Source: Dehalococcoidia bacterium (GTDB taxonomy: Bacteria; Chloroflexota; Dehalococcoidia; UBA2979). From it: a DNA stretch of 64,000 bases. This document shows positions 1 to 8,663 of the stretch, piece after piece (the stretch's first letter is position 1; every line of letters starts with the position of its first letter). The notes below the pieces were generated by a model that made no database searches, had not been told where the DNA came from, and saw only the letters and a program-made list of their open reading frames with translations. The stretch spans positions 62,001 through 126,000 of the forward strand of contig JALOAL010000009.1 in the NCBI GenBank assembly GCA_023228825.1, written 5' to 3'. A program made the position numbers and the translations under genes.

Positions 1-1
1 T

Positions 2-481
2 GCCATGTGGTTCGGCTGGTTCCCGCCGCTGGGGTACATCCCACTCTGGGAGAACCCCACGCAGAGCCTGATCCAGTTCACGCTGCCGGCGCTGACCATT
101 GGCTACCGGTCTTCCGGCGTGACGGCGCGCATGGTGCGCTCCTCCATGCTGGAGATCTTGCGTCAGGACTACATCCGCACCGCGCGCTCCAAGGGGCTGA
201 CGTACGGGCGCATCTACACCACGCACGCGCTGAAGAACGCCGCAATCCCGGTGATCACGATCATGGGGACGCAGGTGGGCAGCCTGCTGGGCGGGGCGCT
301 GATCTCCGAGACGATCTTTGGCCTGCCCGGGGTTGGGCGGCTCTTCATCGAGTCCGTCGCAGACCGGGACTACCCGGTCATCCAGGCGGCCGTGCTCTTC
401 ATGGCGCTGGCGGTGGTGGTGATGAACCTGGTGGTGGACGTGATCTACGCCGTTGTAGACCCACGGATCCGGTACTCATGA
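2..481 (+). CDS. ABC transporter permease, DppB/OppB type (5' truncated)
   Basis: This is the C-terminal 159 or so residues of an inner-membrane permease of a dipeptide/oligopeptide/nickel-type ABC importer; the start lies before the window. The permease signature that docks the ATPase is visible in the stretch LRQDYIRTARSKGL, followed by the alternating membrane segments typical of the family (for example GTQVGSLLGGALISETIFGL). The protein ends with DVIYAVVDPRIRYS, a usual DppB tail. Its stop overlaps the ATG of the next permease in an ATGA arrangement, so the two are translationally coupled. The ATPase genes of the system are not in the window; they may lie upstream. The substrate cannot be read from the permease; the downstream CoA-ester genes hint at an organic acid or amide rather than a peptide. 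Confidence 0.9.
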   Translation, partial: AMWFGWFPPLGYIPLWENPTQSLIQFTLPALTIGYRSSGVTARMVRSSMLEILRQDYIRTARSKGLTYGRIYTTHALKNAAIPVITIMGTQVGSLLGGALISETIFGLPGVGRLFIESVADRDYPVIQAAVLFMALAVVVMNLVVDVIYAVVDPRIRYS

Positions 482-1368
482 CCGCGCAGGCACTGTCCGA
501 GGTGGCAACGGTGCGGCGGATGTCCCGCACCGGGTCTCTCCTGCGCGCCGTGCGTCGCTACCCGCTGGGCGCGTTCGGCCTGATCGTGCTCACGGTGTTG
601 CTGGCCGTGGCGGCGGCGGCGCCCCTGGTGGCCACGCACGACCCGCTGGCCACCGACCGCGTCGCCCGCCTAGTGGGGCCCAGCGCGCAGCACCTCATGG
701 GCACCGACCAACTGGGGCGTGACGTCTTCAGCCGGCTGGTCTACGCGGCTCGGCCCGCGGTGATCATCGGCTTTGGCGCGATGCTGGTTGGACTTGGGCT
801 GGGCGGGGCGGTGGGGCTGCTGTCCGGCTACATCGGCGGCATCTTCGACCTGCTGGTCCAGCGCGTCACGGACGCGATGATGGCCCTCCCCAACCTGGTG
901 GTCGCGATCGCGATCGTTGCGGTGCTGGGCGGCGGGCAGACGCGGGTGCTGCTGGCCATCGGCCTGTCGATATCACCTTTGGTCACGCGCGTGGTGCGGG
1001 CCTCCACGCTGCCGGTGAAACAGAACGACTACGTGGAAGCGGCCATGGTGCTGGGCGCCAGCCACTTCCGGCTACTGATCCGTCACATCGTGCCCAACAT
1101 CATGGCCCCGATCATCGTGATCGCCTCGGTGGAGTTGAGCACCGCGATCCTCGCGGAGGCCTCGCTGAGTTTCCTGGGTTTCGGTGTGCCGGCGCCGGAC
1201 CCCTCGTGGGGGTCGATGTTGAGCGGCGACGGGCGGCGCTTCATGCAGCAGGCGCCGTGGCTCGTGATCTTCCCGGGCGTCGCCGTCAGCCTGGCCGTCC
1301 TCGGCATCAACTTGCTGGGCGACGCCGTCCGAGATGCGTTTGACCCGCGTCTTCGCGGGAGCAGGTAA
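478..1368 (+). CDS. ABC transporter permease, DppC/OppC type
   Basis: This 296-residue inner-membrane protein is the second permease of the same importer. The start is the ATG that overlaps the preceding stop, giving a normal DppC length. It has an N-terminal membrane segment, the DppC landmark HLMGTDQLGRDVFSRL, and the ATPase-coupling loop around YVEAAMVLGASHFRLLIRHI, with several hydrophobic helices between. It ends in FDPRLRGSR, again typical. A binding protein gene follows after 38 bases, completing the order permease-permease-binding protein. DppB and DppC form the heterodimeric channel of this family. Substrate is unknown. Nothing unusual is seen in the sequence. Confidence 0.92.
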   Translation: MTAQALSEVATVRRMSRTGSLLRAVRRYPLGAFGLIVLTVLLAVAAAAPLVATHDPLATDRVARLVGPSAQHLMGTDQLGRDVFSRLVYAARPAVIIGFGAMLVGLGLGGAVGLLSGYIGGIFDLLVQRVTDAMMALPNLVVAIAIVAVLGGGQTRVLLAIGLSISPLVTRVVRASTLPVKQNDYVEAAMVLGASHFRLLIRHIVPNIMAPIIVIASVELSTAILAEASLSFLGFGVPAPDPSWGSMLSGDGRRFMQQAPWLVIFPGVAVSLAVLGINLLGDAVRDAFDPRLRGSR

Positions 1369-1406
1369 CCAGGGCCCGCAGGGGCTCACAGGAGAGGGAA
1401 CACCAC

Positions 1407-3095
1407 ATGGATTCGAAGTACTGGCAGCGGCCCCTGAGCCGCCGGCGCGCCATCAAGGGCGGCGCCATGGGCGTGATGGGCGCGGGCATGCTGCTGGCCG
1501 GCATGGGCTGTTCGGATGACGACTCGCCGGGCGGCGCCGCGACCGCCACCGCGACCGCCGGTGGCTCCGCGACCGGCACCGAGACCCCCGGTGGCGAGGG
1601 CACGCGCGGCGGGCAGTTGCGGCACGCGCTGGACCGCGACCCGGTCTCCTTCGACCCGCACATCGAGGCCTCCTTCCGCACGCAGTTCGCGGGCGTGGGT
1701 AACGCCTACAACAGCCTGATGACGCTGAACGCGGACCTGCAGGCAGAGCCGGACCTGGCCAGCGAGGTGGAAGTACTGGAGGACGGTAGCGTCCGCTTCC
1801 AACTGCACGAGGGCGTGAAGTTCCACGACATCGCCCCGGTGAGCGGTCGTGTGCTGACCTCCGAGGACGTCGTGGCGAGCATTGAGCGCATCCGCACGGA
1901 CGCGCCGGAGTTCCAGCGCGCCTACATGTTTGAGCAGATCACGGACTTTGAGACGCCGGACGACCGCACGGTCATCATGAAGTTCGCGGAGCCGTTCGCC
2001 CCGCTCTTCAACTACGTGGCGAACCCGTTTTCCGCGATCATCCCGCAGGAGGCGCTGGAGGCCACTGGCGACCTGCGCCAGACCGTGATCGGCACGGGGC
2101 CGTTCGTGCAGACGCGCGCGGACATGGGCTCCACGTTCGAGTTGCAGCGCAACCCGGACTACTTCCGCGCTGACCGCCCCTACCTGGACAGCATCCGTAT
2201 TGACGTCATGCCGGACGCTTCCAGCCGGCTGGCCGCGCTCCGCGCCGGCGAACTCACGATCGAAACCCGGCCCACGCCGGACGACGCGATGCTCTTCCAG
2301 GGCGACGACAAGTGGGTTGTGCTGGAGCACAGCCAGGAGGGTCAGGCGACCGTCCGCTACAACTGCGCCTCCGGCCCCTTCGCGGACGAGCGTCTGCGCA
2401 AGGCGTTTGACCTGGCGCTGATCCGGCAGGAAAACATCGACCTGGTCCTGGGTGGGCAGGGCTACCTGTCCGGCCCGGTGGGCCCCGGCCTGGGCGACCG
2501 CTGGTCCTACACGCAGCAGCAGTTGGACGCGATGCCCGGCTACCGCGAGGACAAGGAAGAGGACTACGCGGAGGCGCGCAAACTGCTGGAGGCGGCGGGC
2601 CTGACGGAGTTCAACCCGAAGTTCATCTACTACACGCCCGCTGACACCAACGAGACGAACGCGGTGGCGATCCAGCAGCAACTGGCCCGTGCGGGCATCG
2701 GCATCAACGTGACGCTGGAGCACCTGGACTACGCGGCCTGGATCCCGCAGATGCTGGACGGGTCGTTCGAGGTGACGGTGACCACCAGCGGCTTCCGCGA
2801 CAACCCGGACGAGTACCTCTACGCGCTGTTCGCCACGGGTGCGTCACGGAACGACACCGGCTACAGCAACCCGGCCCTGGACGACCTGCTGAACGCGCAG
2901 CGCCTGGAGATGAACGAGGACGCCCGCAGCGAGCTGGTGTTCCAGATCCAGGACCGGCTGATGGAGGAAGTGCCCAACTCCTGGCTCTACTCCGCTGCTG
3001 GCTTCCAGATCCACAGCGCCAATCTCAAGGGTTACCACGCGACGTTCAGCCACAACTCGCCGCGTCAGTTCGTGAATGCGTGGCTCGAGGCGTAA
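1407..3095 (+). CDS. ABC transporter substrate-binding lipoprotein (SBP_bac_5 family)
   Basis: The 562-residue extracytoplasmic binding protein belongs to the family 5 solute-binding proteins that feed Dpp/Opp-type permeases. The N-terminus combines a twin-arginine motif (SRRRAIKG, residues 11-18) with a hydrophobic stretch and a candidate lipobox Cys at residue 35, so it is probably Tat-exported and lipid-anchored. The lipobox is not perfect, because Gly sits at -3. A Thr/Ala/Gly-rich linker (about 36-65) precedes the folded part, which begins RGGQLRHALDRDPVSFDPH as usual for the family. A ribosome site (AGGAGAGGG) lies upstream of the ATG. The family binds peptides, opines, nickel chelates or sugars; the ligand is not predictable here. 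The neighbouring CoA-transferase and acyl-CoA dehydrogenase genes suggest a carboxylic acid or its amide. Confidence 0.93.
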   Translation: MDSKYWQRPLSRRRAIKGGAMGVMGAGMLLAGMGCSDDDSPGGAATATATAGGSATGTETPGGEGTRGGQLRHALDRDPVSFDPHIEASFRTQFAGVGNAYNSLMTLNADLQAEPDLASEVEVLEDGSVRFQLHEGVKFHDIAPVSGRVLTSEDVVASIERIRTDAPEFQRAYMFEQITDFETPDDRTVIMKFAEPFAPLFNYVANPFSAIIPQEALEATGDLRQTVIGTGPFVQTRADMGSTFELQRNPDYFRADRPYLDSIRIDVMPDASSRLAALRAGELTIETRPTPDDAMLFQGDDKWVVLEHSQEGQATVRYNCASGPFADERLRKAFDLALIRQENIDLVLGGQGYLSGPVGPGLGDRWSYTQQQLDAMPGYREDKEEDYAEARKLLEAAGLTEFNPKFIYYTPADTNETNAVAIQQQLARAGIGINVTLEHLDYAAWIPQMLDGSFEVTVTTSGFRDNPDEYLYALFATGASRNDTGYSNPALDDLLNAQRLEMNEDARSELVFQIQDRLMEEVPNSWLYSAAGFQIHSANLKGYHATFSHNSPRQFVNAWLEA

Positions 3096-3157
3096 CCCCC
3101 CTCCAGCCTCGCGACAGCGAGGCCTGCGCAGCGGGTCACGCACGTGCATGGGGGTTT

Positions 3158-3179
3158 GCGCCGTCTCCGGACGGCGCAG
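3158..3179. terminator. GC hairpin between binding protein and SDR genes
   Basis: A perfect 9-bp stem (TGCGCCGTC / GACGGCGCA) closes on a TCCG loop in the 111-base gap. No T-run follows. It could be an attenuator or processing stem that lowers expression of the catabolic genes relative to the abundant binding protein. Confidence 0.5.
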
Positions 3180-3206
3180 GCCCCTGTGGATTCCGTCAGG
3201 TGGACT

Positions 3207-4028
3207 ATGACCAACGACACTCCTACGAGGCCGAGCACCTTTCCCGCTGACATGCTGGCCGGCCAGGCCGCGATCGTGACGGGCGGAGGCTCGGGCATCG
3301 GCTTCGGGATTGCCCAGGCCATGGTGCAGCACGGCGCCCGCGTGGTGATTGCCGCGCGCAAGATGGAACGCCTGGAGGCGGCGGCAGAACGCCTGCGCGC
3401 GGACGGCGGCGAAGCACTGGCCGTCCAGTGCGACATCCGCGACGCCGACCAGGTAGAGGCCATGGTGCAGCGCACGGAGGAGGCCTTTGGCCCCGTGCGC
3501 ATGCTGGTGAACAACGCCGGCGCGACCTTCTGGTCCAAGGCGGAAGACCTGTCCCCCAACGGCTGGCGTTCCGTCATCGACATCGACGTGAACGGGACGT
3601 TCTTCTGCTCGCAGGCCGTGGCGCGGCGCATGATCCCGCGCGGCGACGGGGGCGCGATCGTCTCGATCACCAGTACTTCCCCGTGGACGGGGAACGCCAA
3701 CCGCACGAACGGCGGCGCCGGCAAGGCGGCCGTCTCCTCGATGATGAAGAGCCTGGCCGTGGAGTGGGGCCCGCACGGCATCCGGCTGAATGAGATCGCT
3801 CCCGGCGCGATCCCCACGCAGGGCGTCACCGAGCAGTTGGGCGCGCACAAGGCGCCGGACGAGGACCGGAACGTCCCGCTGGGGCGCGTCGGCACGCCGG
3901 CTGACATCGCAAACGCGGTGCTCTTCCTCATGTCTGACGCCGCGTCCTTCATGACCGGGAACACCCTGGTGGTGGACGGCGGCGCCTGGTTCGCCTCGAA
4001 GCGGGGCGGGAAGGGCGCAGCGTCGTGA
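3207..4028 (+). CDS. SDR-family oxidoreductase, 2,4-dienoyl-CoA reductase-like
   Basis: This NAD(P)-dependent short-chain dehydrogenase/reductase has 273 residues from the chosen ATG. An upstream in-frame ATG would add 21 residues unlike the family. The Rossmann glycine motif TGGGSGIG and the NNAG motif are present. At the active site the usual Tyr of YxxxK is absent: the segment reads NRTNGGAGKAAV with Lys173 kept. Loss of that Tyr with retention of the Lys is typical of the 2,4-dienoyl-CoA / trans-2-enoyl-CoA reductase branch, so reduction of an unsaturated acyl-CoA is the best guess. The gene overlaps the next one by 4 bases (GTGA), which places it in an operon with the CoA-transferases, hydratase and acyl-CoA dehydrogenases. 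A 3-oxoacyl reductase role is less likely because of the missing Tyr. Confidence 0.85.
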   Translation: MTNDTPTRPSTFPADMLAGQAAIVTGGGSGIGFGIAQAMVQHGARVVIAARKMERLEAAAERLRADGGEALAVQCDIRDADQVEAMVQRTEEAFGPVRMLVNNAGATFWSKAEDLSPNGWRSVIDIDVNGTFFCSQAVARRMIPRGDGGAIVSITSTSPWTGNANRTNGGAGKAAVSSMMKSLAVEWGPHGIRLNEIAPGAIPTQGVTEQLGAHKAPDEDRNVPLGRVGTPADIANAVLFLMSDAASFMTGNTLVVDGGAWFASKRGGKGAAS

Positions 4029-5239
4029 CTGCCCCCGTCGGTGCGCTGGCCGGGATCAACGTGCTGGACATCTCGGAAGGGGTGAGCGGCCCGTACTGCG
4101 CCAAACTCCTTGCCGGACTGGGCGCCACGGTGGTCAAGGTGGAGCGTCCCGGCGTGGGTGACGCGAGCCGCCACTACCGCCTGGCGGCCGACCGCCTCGA
4201 GCCGATCGAGGCGCACCCGCTGTTCCTGCACCTGAACACGGGCAAGCGCTCCGTCACGGTCGACCTCGATGCGGAGGGCGGCCGAGGGGTGCTGCATGAC
4301 CTGGTACGGGAGTGGGCGGACGTGGTGGTCGACAGTTCTTCGCTCTCACGCGCGCAGGCGCGTGGGACGGACTGGGCCACGCTGAGCGCGCTGAAGCCAG
4401 AGGTGATCCTGGCGTCCCTCAGTTACTTCGGCCACACCGGACCATACCGCGAGTACGCGGGCACCGAACTGATCGCGCTCGCGCTGGGCGGCTACCTGTA
4501 CCTGACCGGCGAGCCGGCCCGGGAACCGCTGAAGCCGTACGGCTACCACGCGGAGTACCACGCGGGGCTGCACGCGGCCACGGGCGTAGCGGCGGCGGTG
4601 GTGGGCCGGTACGCCTCGGGCCTGGGCGACCACGTGGACGCGTCCGTGGTGGAGGCGGCGACGTTCCTGGCGAGCGCGGCGCCGGGCTGGGCGCACTTCT
4701 ACGGCAAGGACATCAAGCGCGCCGGCAACCGGCTGGCGAACGCGGACCCGGGGCAGGGGTACCCCTCCACCATCCGCCCGTGCCAGGACGGATGGGTGCA
4801 CGCTCACAACAACTTCCGCAACCCGGACCTGCTCGCGGTGCTCATGGACTCGGAGCGCCTCCAGGAGCCGGACGTGATCGCGCAGCCGGCCGGACACGCG
4901 GACGAGATCGACGAGATCATGGATCGCTGGCTCGCCACCCGGGACCGCAAGGAGATCGTGGACTTGGCGCAGGAGATGCGCCTGCCGTTTACCGAGGTGT
5001 TCGCGCCGGCCGAAGCGCAGGGCAACGAGCAACTGATCGCGCGCGAGGCGCTGGTGGAACTGGACCACCCGGTCGCCGGCATGCTCACGTACGTCCACGC
5101 TCCCCTGCAATTTTCCGAGACACCCTGGGTGGCCGAGCGCGCTCCGCTGCTGGGCGAACACACGGATGCGTTCCTCCAGGACGTCCTGCGCCTGGAGGAC
5201 GGCCGCCTGGCCGAATGGCGCCAGAAGGGGGTCATCTAG
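4025..5239 (+). CDS. CaiB/BaiF (class III) CoA-transferase, first of a pair
   Basis: This 404-residue protein starts at a GTG overlapping the SDR stop. Family III CoA-transferases move CoA between carboxylic acids through enzyme-bound anhydride intermediates on an Asp. The N-terminal motif GISEGVSGPYCAKLLAGLGA-like region and the block YHAEYHAGLHAATGVAAAVV are characteristic. The position that carries the catalytic Asp in formyl-CoA transferase (SMQD context) appears here as Glu210 (DASVVE), so activity may be changed or shared with the partner subunit. A second, distinct CaiB-type gene follows with no gap. Adjacent unequal pairs are known to form heterodimers, for example the BbsEF enzymes of toluene degradation. 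The substrate acid is unknown; it is probably what the upstream transporter brings in. Confidence 0.9.
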   Translation: MTAPVGALAGINVLDISEGVSGPYCAKLLAGLGATVVKVERPGVGDASRHYRLAADRLEPIEAHPLFLHLNTGKRSVTVDLDAEGGRGVLHDLVREWADVVVDSSSLSRAQARGTDWATLSALKPEVILASLSYFGHTGPYREYAGTELIALALGGYLYLTGEPAREPLKPYGYHAEYHAGLHAATGVAAAVVGRYASGLGDHVDASVVEAATFLASAAPGWAHFYGKDIKRAGNRLANADPGQGYPSTIRPCQDGWVHAHNNFRNPDLLAVLMDSERLQEPDVIAQPAGHADEIDEIMDRWLATRDRKEIVDLAQEMRLPFTEVFAPAEAQGNEQLIAREALVELDHPVAGMLTYVHAPLQFSETPWVAERAPLLGEHTDAFLQDVLRLEDGRLAEWRQKGVI

Positions 5240-6484
5240 ATGGTGCGTCCACTGGAGGGTATCCGGGTCCTGGAGATGACCATCGCGGTCGCCGGCCCGG
5301 TGGCCGGCCACACACTGGCGGACCTGGGCGCCGAGGTGCTGAAGATCGAGCCACCCTTTGGCCGCAGCCGCAAGCCCAGCGAGTACCTGATCACGGAGCC
5401 AGACGACCGCCCGTGGGACAAGGTTCCGAAGTTCAACGAACTCAACCGCGGCAAGAAGAGCGTGGTGCTGGACCTCAGCCGCGCGGACGGCCGGGACGCC
5501 TTCTTGCGGCTGGTGGCCGTGAGCGACGTGGTGCTCATCAACTTCTCGTCGCGCGTGCTGCGCAACCTGGACGTGGAGTACGAGACGCTGCGCGCCGTCA
5601 AGGAAGACATCATCCTGGTCGCCATCACGGGCTTCGGCACGTCCGGCCCGTACCAGGACCGCACCTCGTACGGCCCGGGCATCGACGCGATGTCCGGCCT
5701 GGCGTACATGACCGGCTACCCGGATGGCTCGGCCATGAAGGCCGGGAACCACTACTTCGACCAGCATGCCGGCATGATTGCCGCCCTGGGCGCCATCGCG
5801 GCGCTGCGGCATCGCCAGGAGACTGGCAAGGGCCAGCACGTGGACGTCTCCATGGTGCAGGCCGGCATCCAGACCACGGGCGAGGCGCTGCTGGCGGACT
5901 CGCTGGGGGCGGTCGTGCCGCCTCGGCAGGGGAACGCGGACGCAAACGCCGCGCCGCACAACGTCTACCGCTGCCAGGGCGACGACCAGTGGGTGGCCAT
6001 CGCCGTCCGTACGGACGAGGAGTGGCGAGCGCTGTGCGACTCGATGGGGCAGGGCGCCGTGGCCTCGGACGCACGCTTCCGCGATCTCGCGGGGCGGCTG
6101 GCGCACCGAGACGAACTGGACGCGCTGGTCTCCGCGTGGACGGCGGACCAGGAGAAGTACGCCGTGCAGCACGTGCTGCAGGCGGCGGGTGTGCCCGCCG
6201 GGGCGGTGGTGAAGCCTGCCGGGATGCTCACGGACGAGCACCTGGTGGCGCGCCAGTCCAACCCCATGGTGCTGGACCCGGACATGGGGCCGGCGCCGTT
6301 CCCCGCCGTGGCCTGGCACTACGACCGCATGACGGAGCGCCCCTTCGCGCCCGCGCCTCGCTTTGGCGAGCACACGGAGGAGGCGCTGTCGCGGCTGGCG
6401 GGCCTGGCCCCAGAAGAGATCGAACAGTTGCGCGCCTCGAAGGTGACTTCGGCCGAGCCGCTCCGCGGGCACGGCGAAGAGTGA
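5240..6484 (+). CDS. CaiB/BaiF (class III) CoA-transferase, second of a pair
   Basis: This 414-residue protein's ATG directly follows the stop of the first CoA-transferase. It has the family start (LEGIRVLEMTIAVAGPVAGH), the acyl-CoA binding region and the NRGKKSVVLDL block. At the catalytic Asp position it has Gln207 (DVSMVQ), which would not support the anhydride mechanism if my alignment to formyl-CoA transferase is right. It may therefore be the non-catalytic or structural half of a heterodimer with the previous protein, or use another residue. The pair precedes an enoyl-CoA hydratase and two acyl-CoA dehydrogenases, consistent with activation of an acid before beta-oxidation. No specific substrate can be named. 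Confidence 0.9.
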   Translation: MVRPLEGIRVLEMTIAVAGPVAGHTLADLGAEVLKIEPPFGRSRKPSEYLITEPDDRPWDKVPKFNELNRGKKSVVLDLSRADGRDAFLRLVAVSDVVLINFSSRVLRNLDVEYETLRAVKEDIILVAITGFGTSGPYQDRTSYGPGIDAMSGLAYMTGYPDGSAMKAGNHYFDQHAGMIAALGAIAALRHRQETGKGQHVDVSMVQAGIQTTGEALLADSLGAVVPPRQGNADANAAPHNVYRCQGDDQWVAIAVRTDEEWRALCDSMGQGAVASDARFRDLAGRLAHRDELDALVSAWTADQEKYAVQHVLQAAGVPAGAVVKPAGMLTDEHLVARQSNPMVLDPDMGPAPFPAVAWHYDRMTERPFAPAPRFGEHTEEALSRLAGLAPEEIEQLRASKVTSAEPLRGHGEE

Positions 6485-6512
6485 ACCCACGCGGCAGGGA
6501 GAGGAGCCACCG

Positions 6513-7325
6513 ATGGTAGAACTCGTCGACCACTTGCTCTACGAGATCGAAGAGGAGACGGGCATCCTCTGGATCAGGTTCAACCGCCCGGAGCGGATGA
6601 ATGCAACCGCCCCCGACACCCCGCAGCGGGTGGCGGAATACATGGCGGCCGGCGATGCGGACCCGCGCGTCCGAGTGATGGTGCTGACGGGTGTTGGCCG
6701 CGGCTTCTGCGCGGGCAACGACATGAAGGCCGTGGCGGCCGGCGAACGCCGGGTGCAGGACCACTCCGCGCACGGCAGCCGGGCGCACTTCGCCTACTAC
6801 TTCCAGGACTGCTTCCGCCGCATTTCCGAGACGAAGAAGCCCACCATCGCCATGGTGAACGGCCCCGCCGCGGGGTCTGGCCTGGACATGTCGCTGCACT
6901 GCGACCTGCGCATTGGCAGTGAGAACACGCGGTTCTTCACGTACCAGAACGTGGGCCAGATCATCGAGAACGGCGGCTACTACTTCTTGCCTCGGATCAT
7001 CGGGTACGGCCGGGCCATGGAACTCGCGTACATGGGCGGCTGGCTGGACGCGGAGCGCGCCCACCAGTGGGGGCTCCTGAACTGGCTGGTGCCCAGCGAG
7101 GACCTGGAGGCGGAGACGCGCGCGGTCTGCAAGCGCATCGTGGAGAGCCCGCCGCTGGTGCAGTGGATCGGCAAGCGCATCATGCGCCGAGGCCTGGACA
7201 GCACCCTGGAGACCACGCTGGAACTCTCCGCCAACGCCTCCGGCATCCTGCACCAGGCCGAGGACTCCCAGGAGGCGCGCCAGGCGTTCCGGGAAAAGCG
7301 CACGCCGAACTTCCGCGGGGTCTAA
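6513..7325 (+). CDS. Enoyl-CoA hydratase/isomerase family protein
   Basis: This 270-residue crotonase-fold protein is likely to hydrate or isomerise an unsaturated acyl-CoA. It shows the oxyanion-hole segments RGFCAGNDMKAV (about residues 67-78) and PAAGSGLDMSLHCDLRIG (about 121-138), and the C-terminal helix region that shapes the acyl pocket. A good ribosome site (GGGAGAGGAG) lies 6-12 bases before the ATG. Crotonase hydratases use two Glu residues. The second oxyanion block has SGLDMSLHCDLRI where a Glu is often found, so the exact reaction (hydratase, isomerase, or hydrolase) is uncertain. It sits between the CoA-transferase pair and the acyl-CoA dehydrogenases in one transcriptional direction. 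Confidence 0.9.
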   Translation: MVELVDHLLYEIEEETGILWIRFNRPERMNATAPDTPQRVAEYMAAGDADPRVRVMVLTGVGRGFCAGNDMKAVAAGERRVQDHSAHGSRAHFAYYFQDCFRRISETKKPTIAMVNGPAAGSGLDMSLHCDLRIGSENTRFFTYQNVGQIIENGGYYFLPRIIGYGRAMELAYMGGWLDAERAHQWGLLNWLVPSEDLEAETRAVCKRIVESPPLVQWIGKRIMRRGLDSTLETTLELSANASGILHQAEDSQEARQAFREKRTPNFRGV

Positions 7326-7412
7326 ACGCCCGCACCGCCCGGAGGCCCCCGCAGGCCTGGGGATGAACGACGTAAGAGAGCGGCGCCGGCCGCGTCAGTA
7401 AGGACGTACGAG

Positions 7413-8603
7413 ATGGAATTCCAGTTCACGCCAGAGGAGGAAGCCCTCCGCACGGCAGTTCGCGAGTTTATCGCCGAACACGTGACCCCGGAGGTGCTGT
7501 CCGAGCAGGCCGACGAGGGCGACGAGGTCGGGCCGCACACCCAGGCCATGCTGGGCAAGATGGTGGAGCGCGGCTGGGTCCGCCTGGGCATGCCGAAGGA
7601 GTACGGCGGCCAGGGCGGCGACCTCACCCACCAGTTCATCGTGGACGAGGAGTTCAACCGCGCGGGCGTGTTCGTGGGCCACAACTACGGCACCGGCTAC
7701 ACCACGATCATCAAGCATGGCACGCAGGAACAGAAGGATTACTTCATCCCGCGCATGATCCGGGGCGAGGTGCAACTGGGCCTGGGCTACACCGAGCCCG
7801 GCGGCGGCACTGACCTGGCGGGTCTGAAGAGCACCGCGGTGCGCGACGGTGACGAGTACGTCATCAACGGCCAGAAGATGTACGGGGGCAACGCCAGCAC
7901 GACCCACATGTACATCCTGGTCCGCACCGACCCGGACGTTCCGAAGCACCAGGGCCTCTCGGTCTTCCTCGTGCCCATGGACGCGCCGGGCGTGACGTTC
8001 CGGCCCCTGAAGATGATGAAGGACCGCTCCCGCCCATACGGCTACACCGGCGCGTGGGCCGGCGAGTCGTTCTTCGAGGACGTGCGGGTGCCGTTGAGCG
8101 CGCGCTTGGGCGAGGAAGGTCAGGGGTGGGAACTGGCCACCTCAGGCCTGGCGATCGACCGCATCGGAGTCACGCGGTACCTGCGCTGCACATACCGCAC
8201 CGACCACGTCATCGACTTCCTGAAGTCGGAGTCCTTCGGCGACTACGCGCCGCGCGAAGACCCCGTGGTGCGCGACAAGGTGGCCGAGTTGTGGACGGAG
8301 CGCGAGGTCTACCGCCTGATGACCATGCGCAGTCTGCAGATGGTGAAGCGCGACATCCCGATCGTGCACGAGAGCCCAGCGGAGAAGGTCTGGGGCCCGG
8401 ACCACAACGTCCGCGCCATCGAGGCCATCGCGCAGATCCTCGGGCCGTACACGCAACTGACCGAGGGCGAGCGCGCGCCGCGCGGTGGCGAGTTCGGCGA
8501 CCACCTGCTCATGGCGTGGTTCGTCGGGATCGGCCACGGCAGCGTGCACGCCATGCGCGACCAGATCGCTCGTCGAGGCCTGGGCCTGCCGAAGGGCCGC
8601 TAA
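7413..8603 (+). CDS. Acyl-CoA dehydrogenase
   Basis: This 396-residue FAD enzyme introduces a 2,3 double bond into an acyl-CoA and passes electrons to ETF. The N-terminal helical domain, the beta-domain signature GYTEPGGGTDLAGL and the substrate/FAD loop (GQKMYGGNASTTHMYI) are clear. The C-terminus ends HAMRDQIARRGLGLPKG and lacks the usual Glu-Gly-Thr...IQR region, so the catalytic base must lie elsewhere, as in the helix-G type enzymes. The next gene encodes a shorter, divergent acyl-CoA dehydrogenase. Pairs like this often form mixed oligomers that act on bulky or branched CoA-esters. The gene belongs to the catabolic operon. Confidence 0.92.
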   Translation: MEFQFTPEEEALRTAVREFIAEHVTPEVLSEQADEGDEVGPHTQAMLGKMVERGWVRLGMPKEYGGQGGDLTHQFIVDEEFNRAGVFVGHNYGTGYTTIIKHGTQEQKDYFIPRMIRGEVQLGLGYTEPGGGTDLAGLKSTAVRDGDEYVINGQKMYGGNASTTHMYILVRTDPDVPKHQGLSVFLVPMDAPGVTFRPLKMMKDRSRPYGYTGAWAGESFFEDVRVPLSARLGEEGQGWELATSGLAIDRIGVTRYLRCTYRTDHVIDFLKSESFGDYAPREDPVVRDKVAELWTEREVYRLMTMRSLQMVKRDIPIVHESPAEKVWGPDHNVRAIEAIAQILGPYTQLTEGERAPRGGEFGDHLLMAWFVGIGHGSVHAMRDQIARRGLGLPKGR

Positions 8604-8663
8604 GCACCGCTCCGGCGCCCGACCGGCGCCGTCCGTCCGTAGATCAGAAGAAGGTGAACGCCC

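Noticed and set aside
4312..6519. Very long open frames antisense to or overlapping the CoA-transferase genes (over 700 codons on either strand)
   Set aside because: They are a product of high GC and third-position bias; composition is Arg/Gly/His-rich and there is no family motif, while the true frames have clear CaiB/BaiF features.
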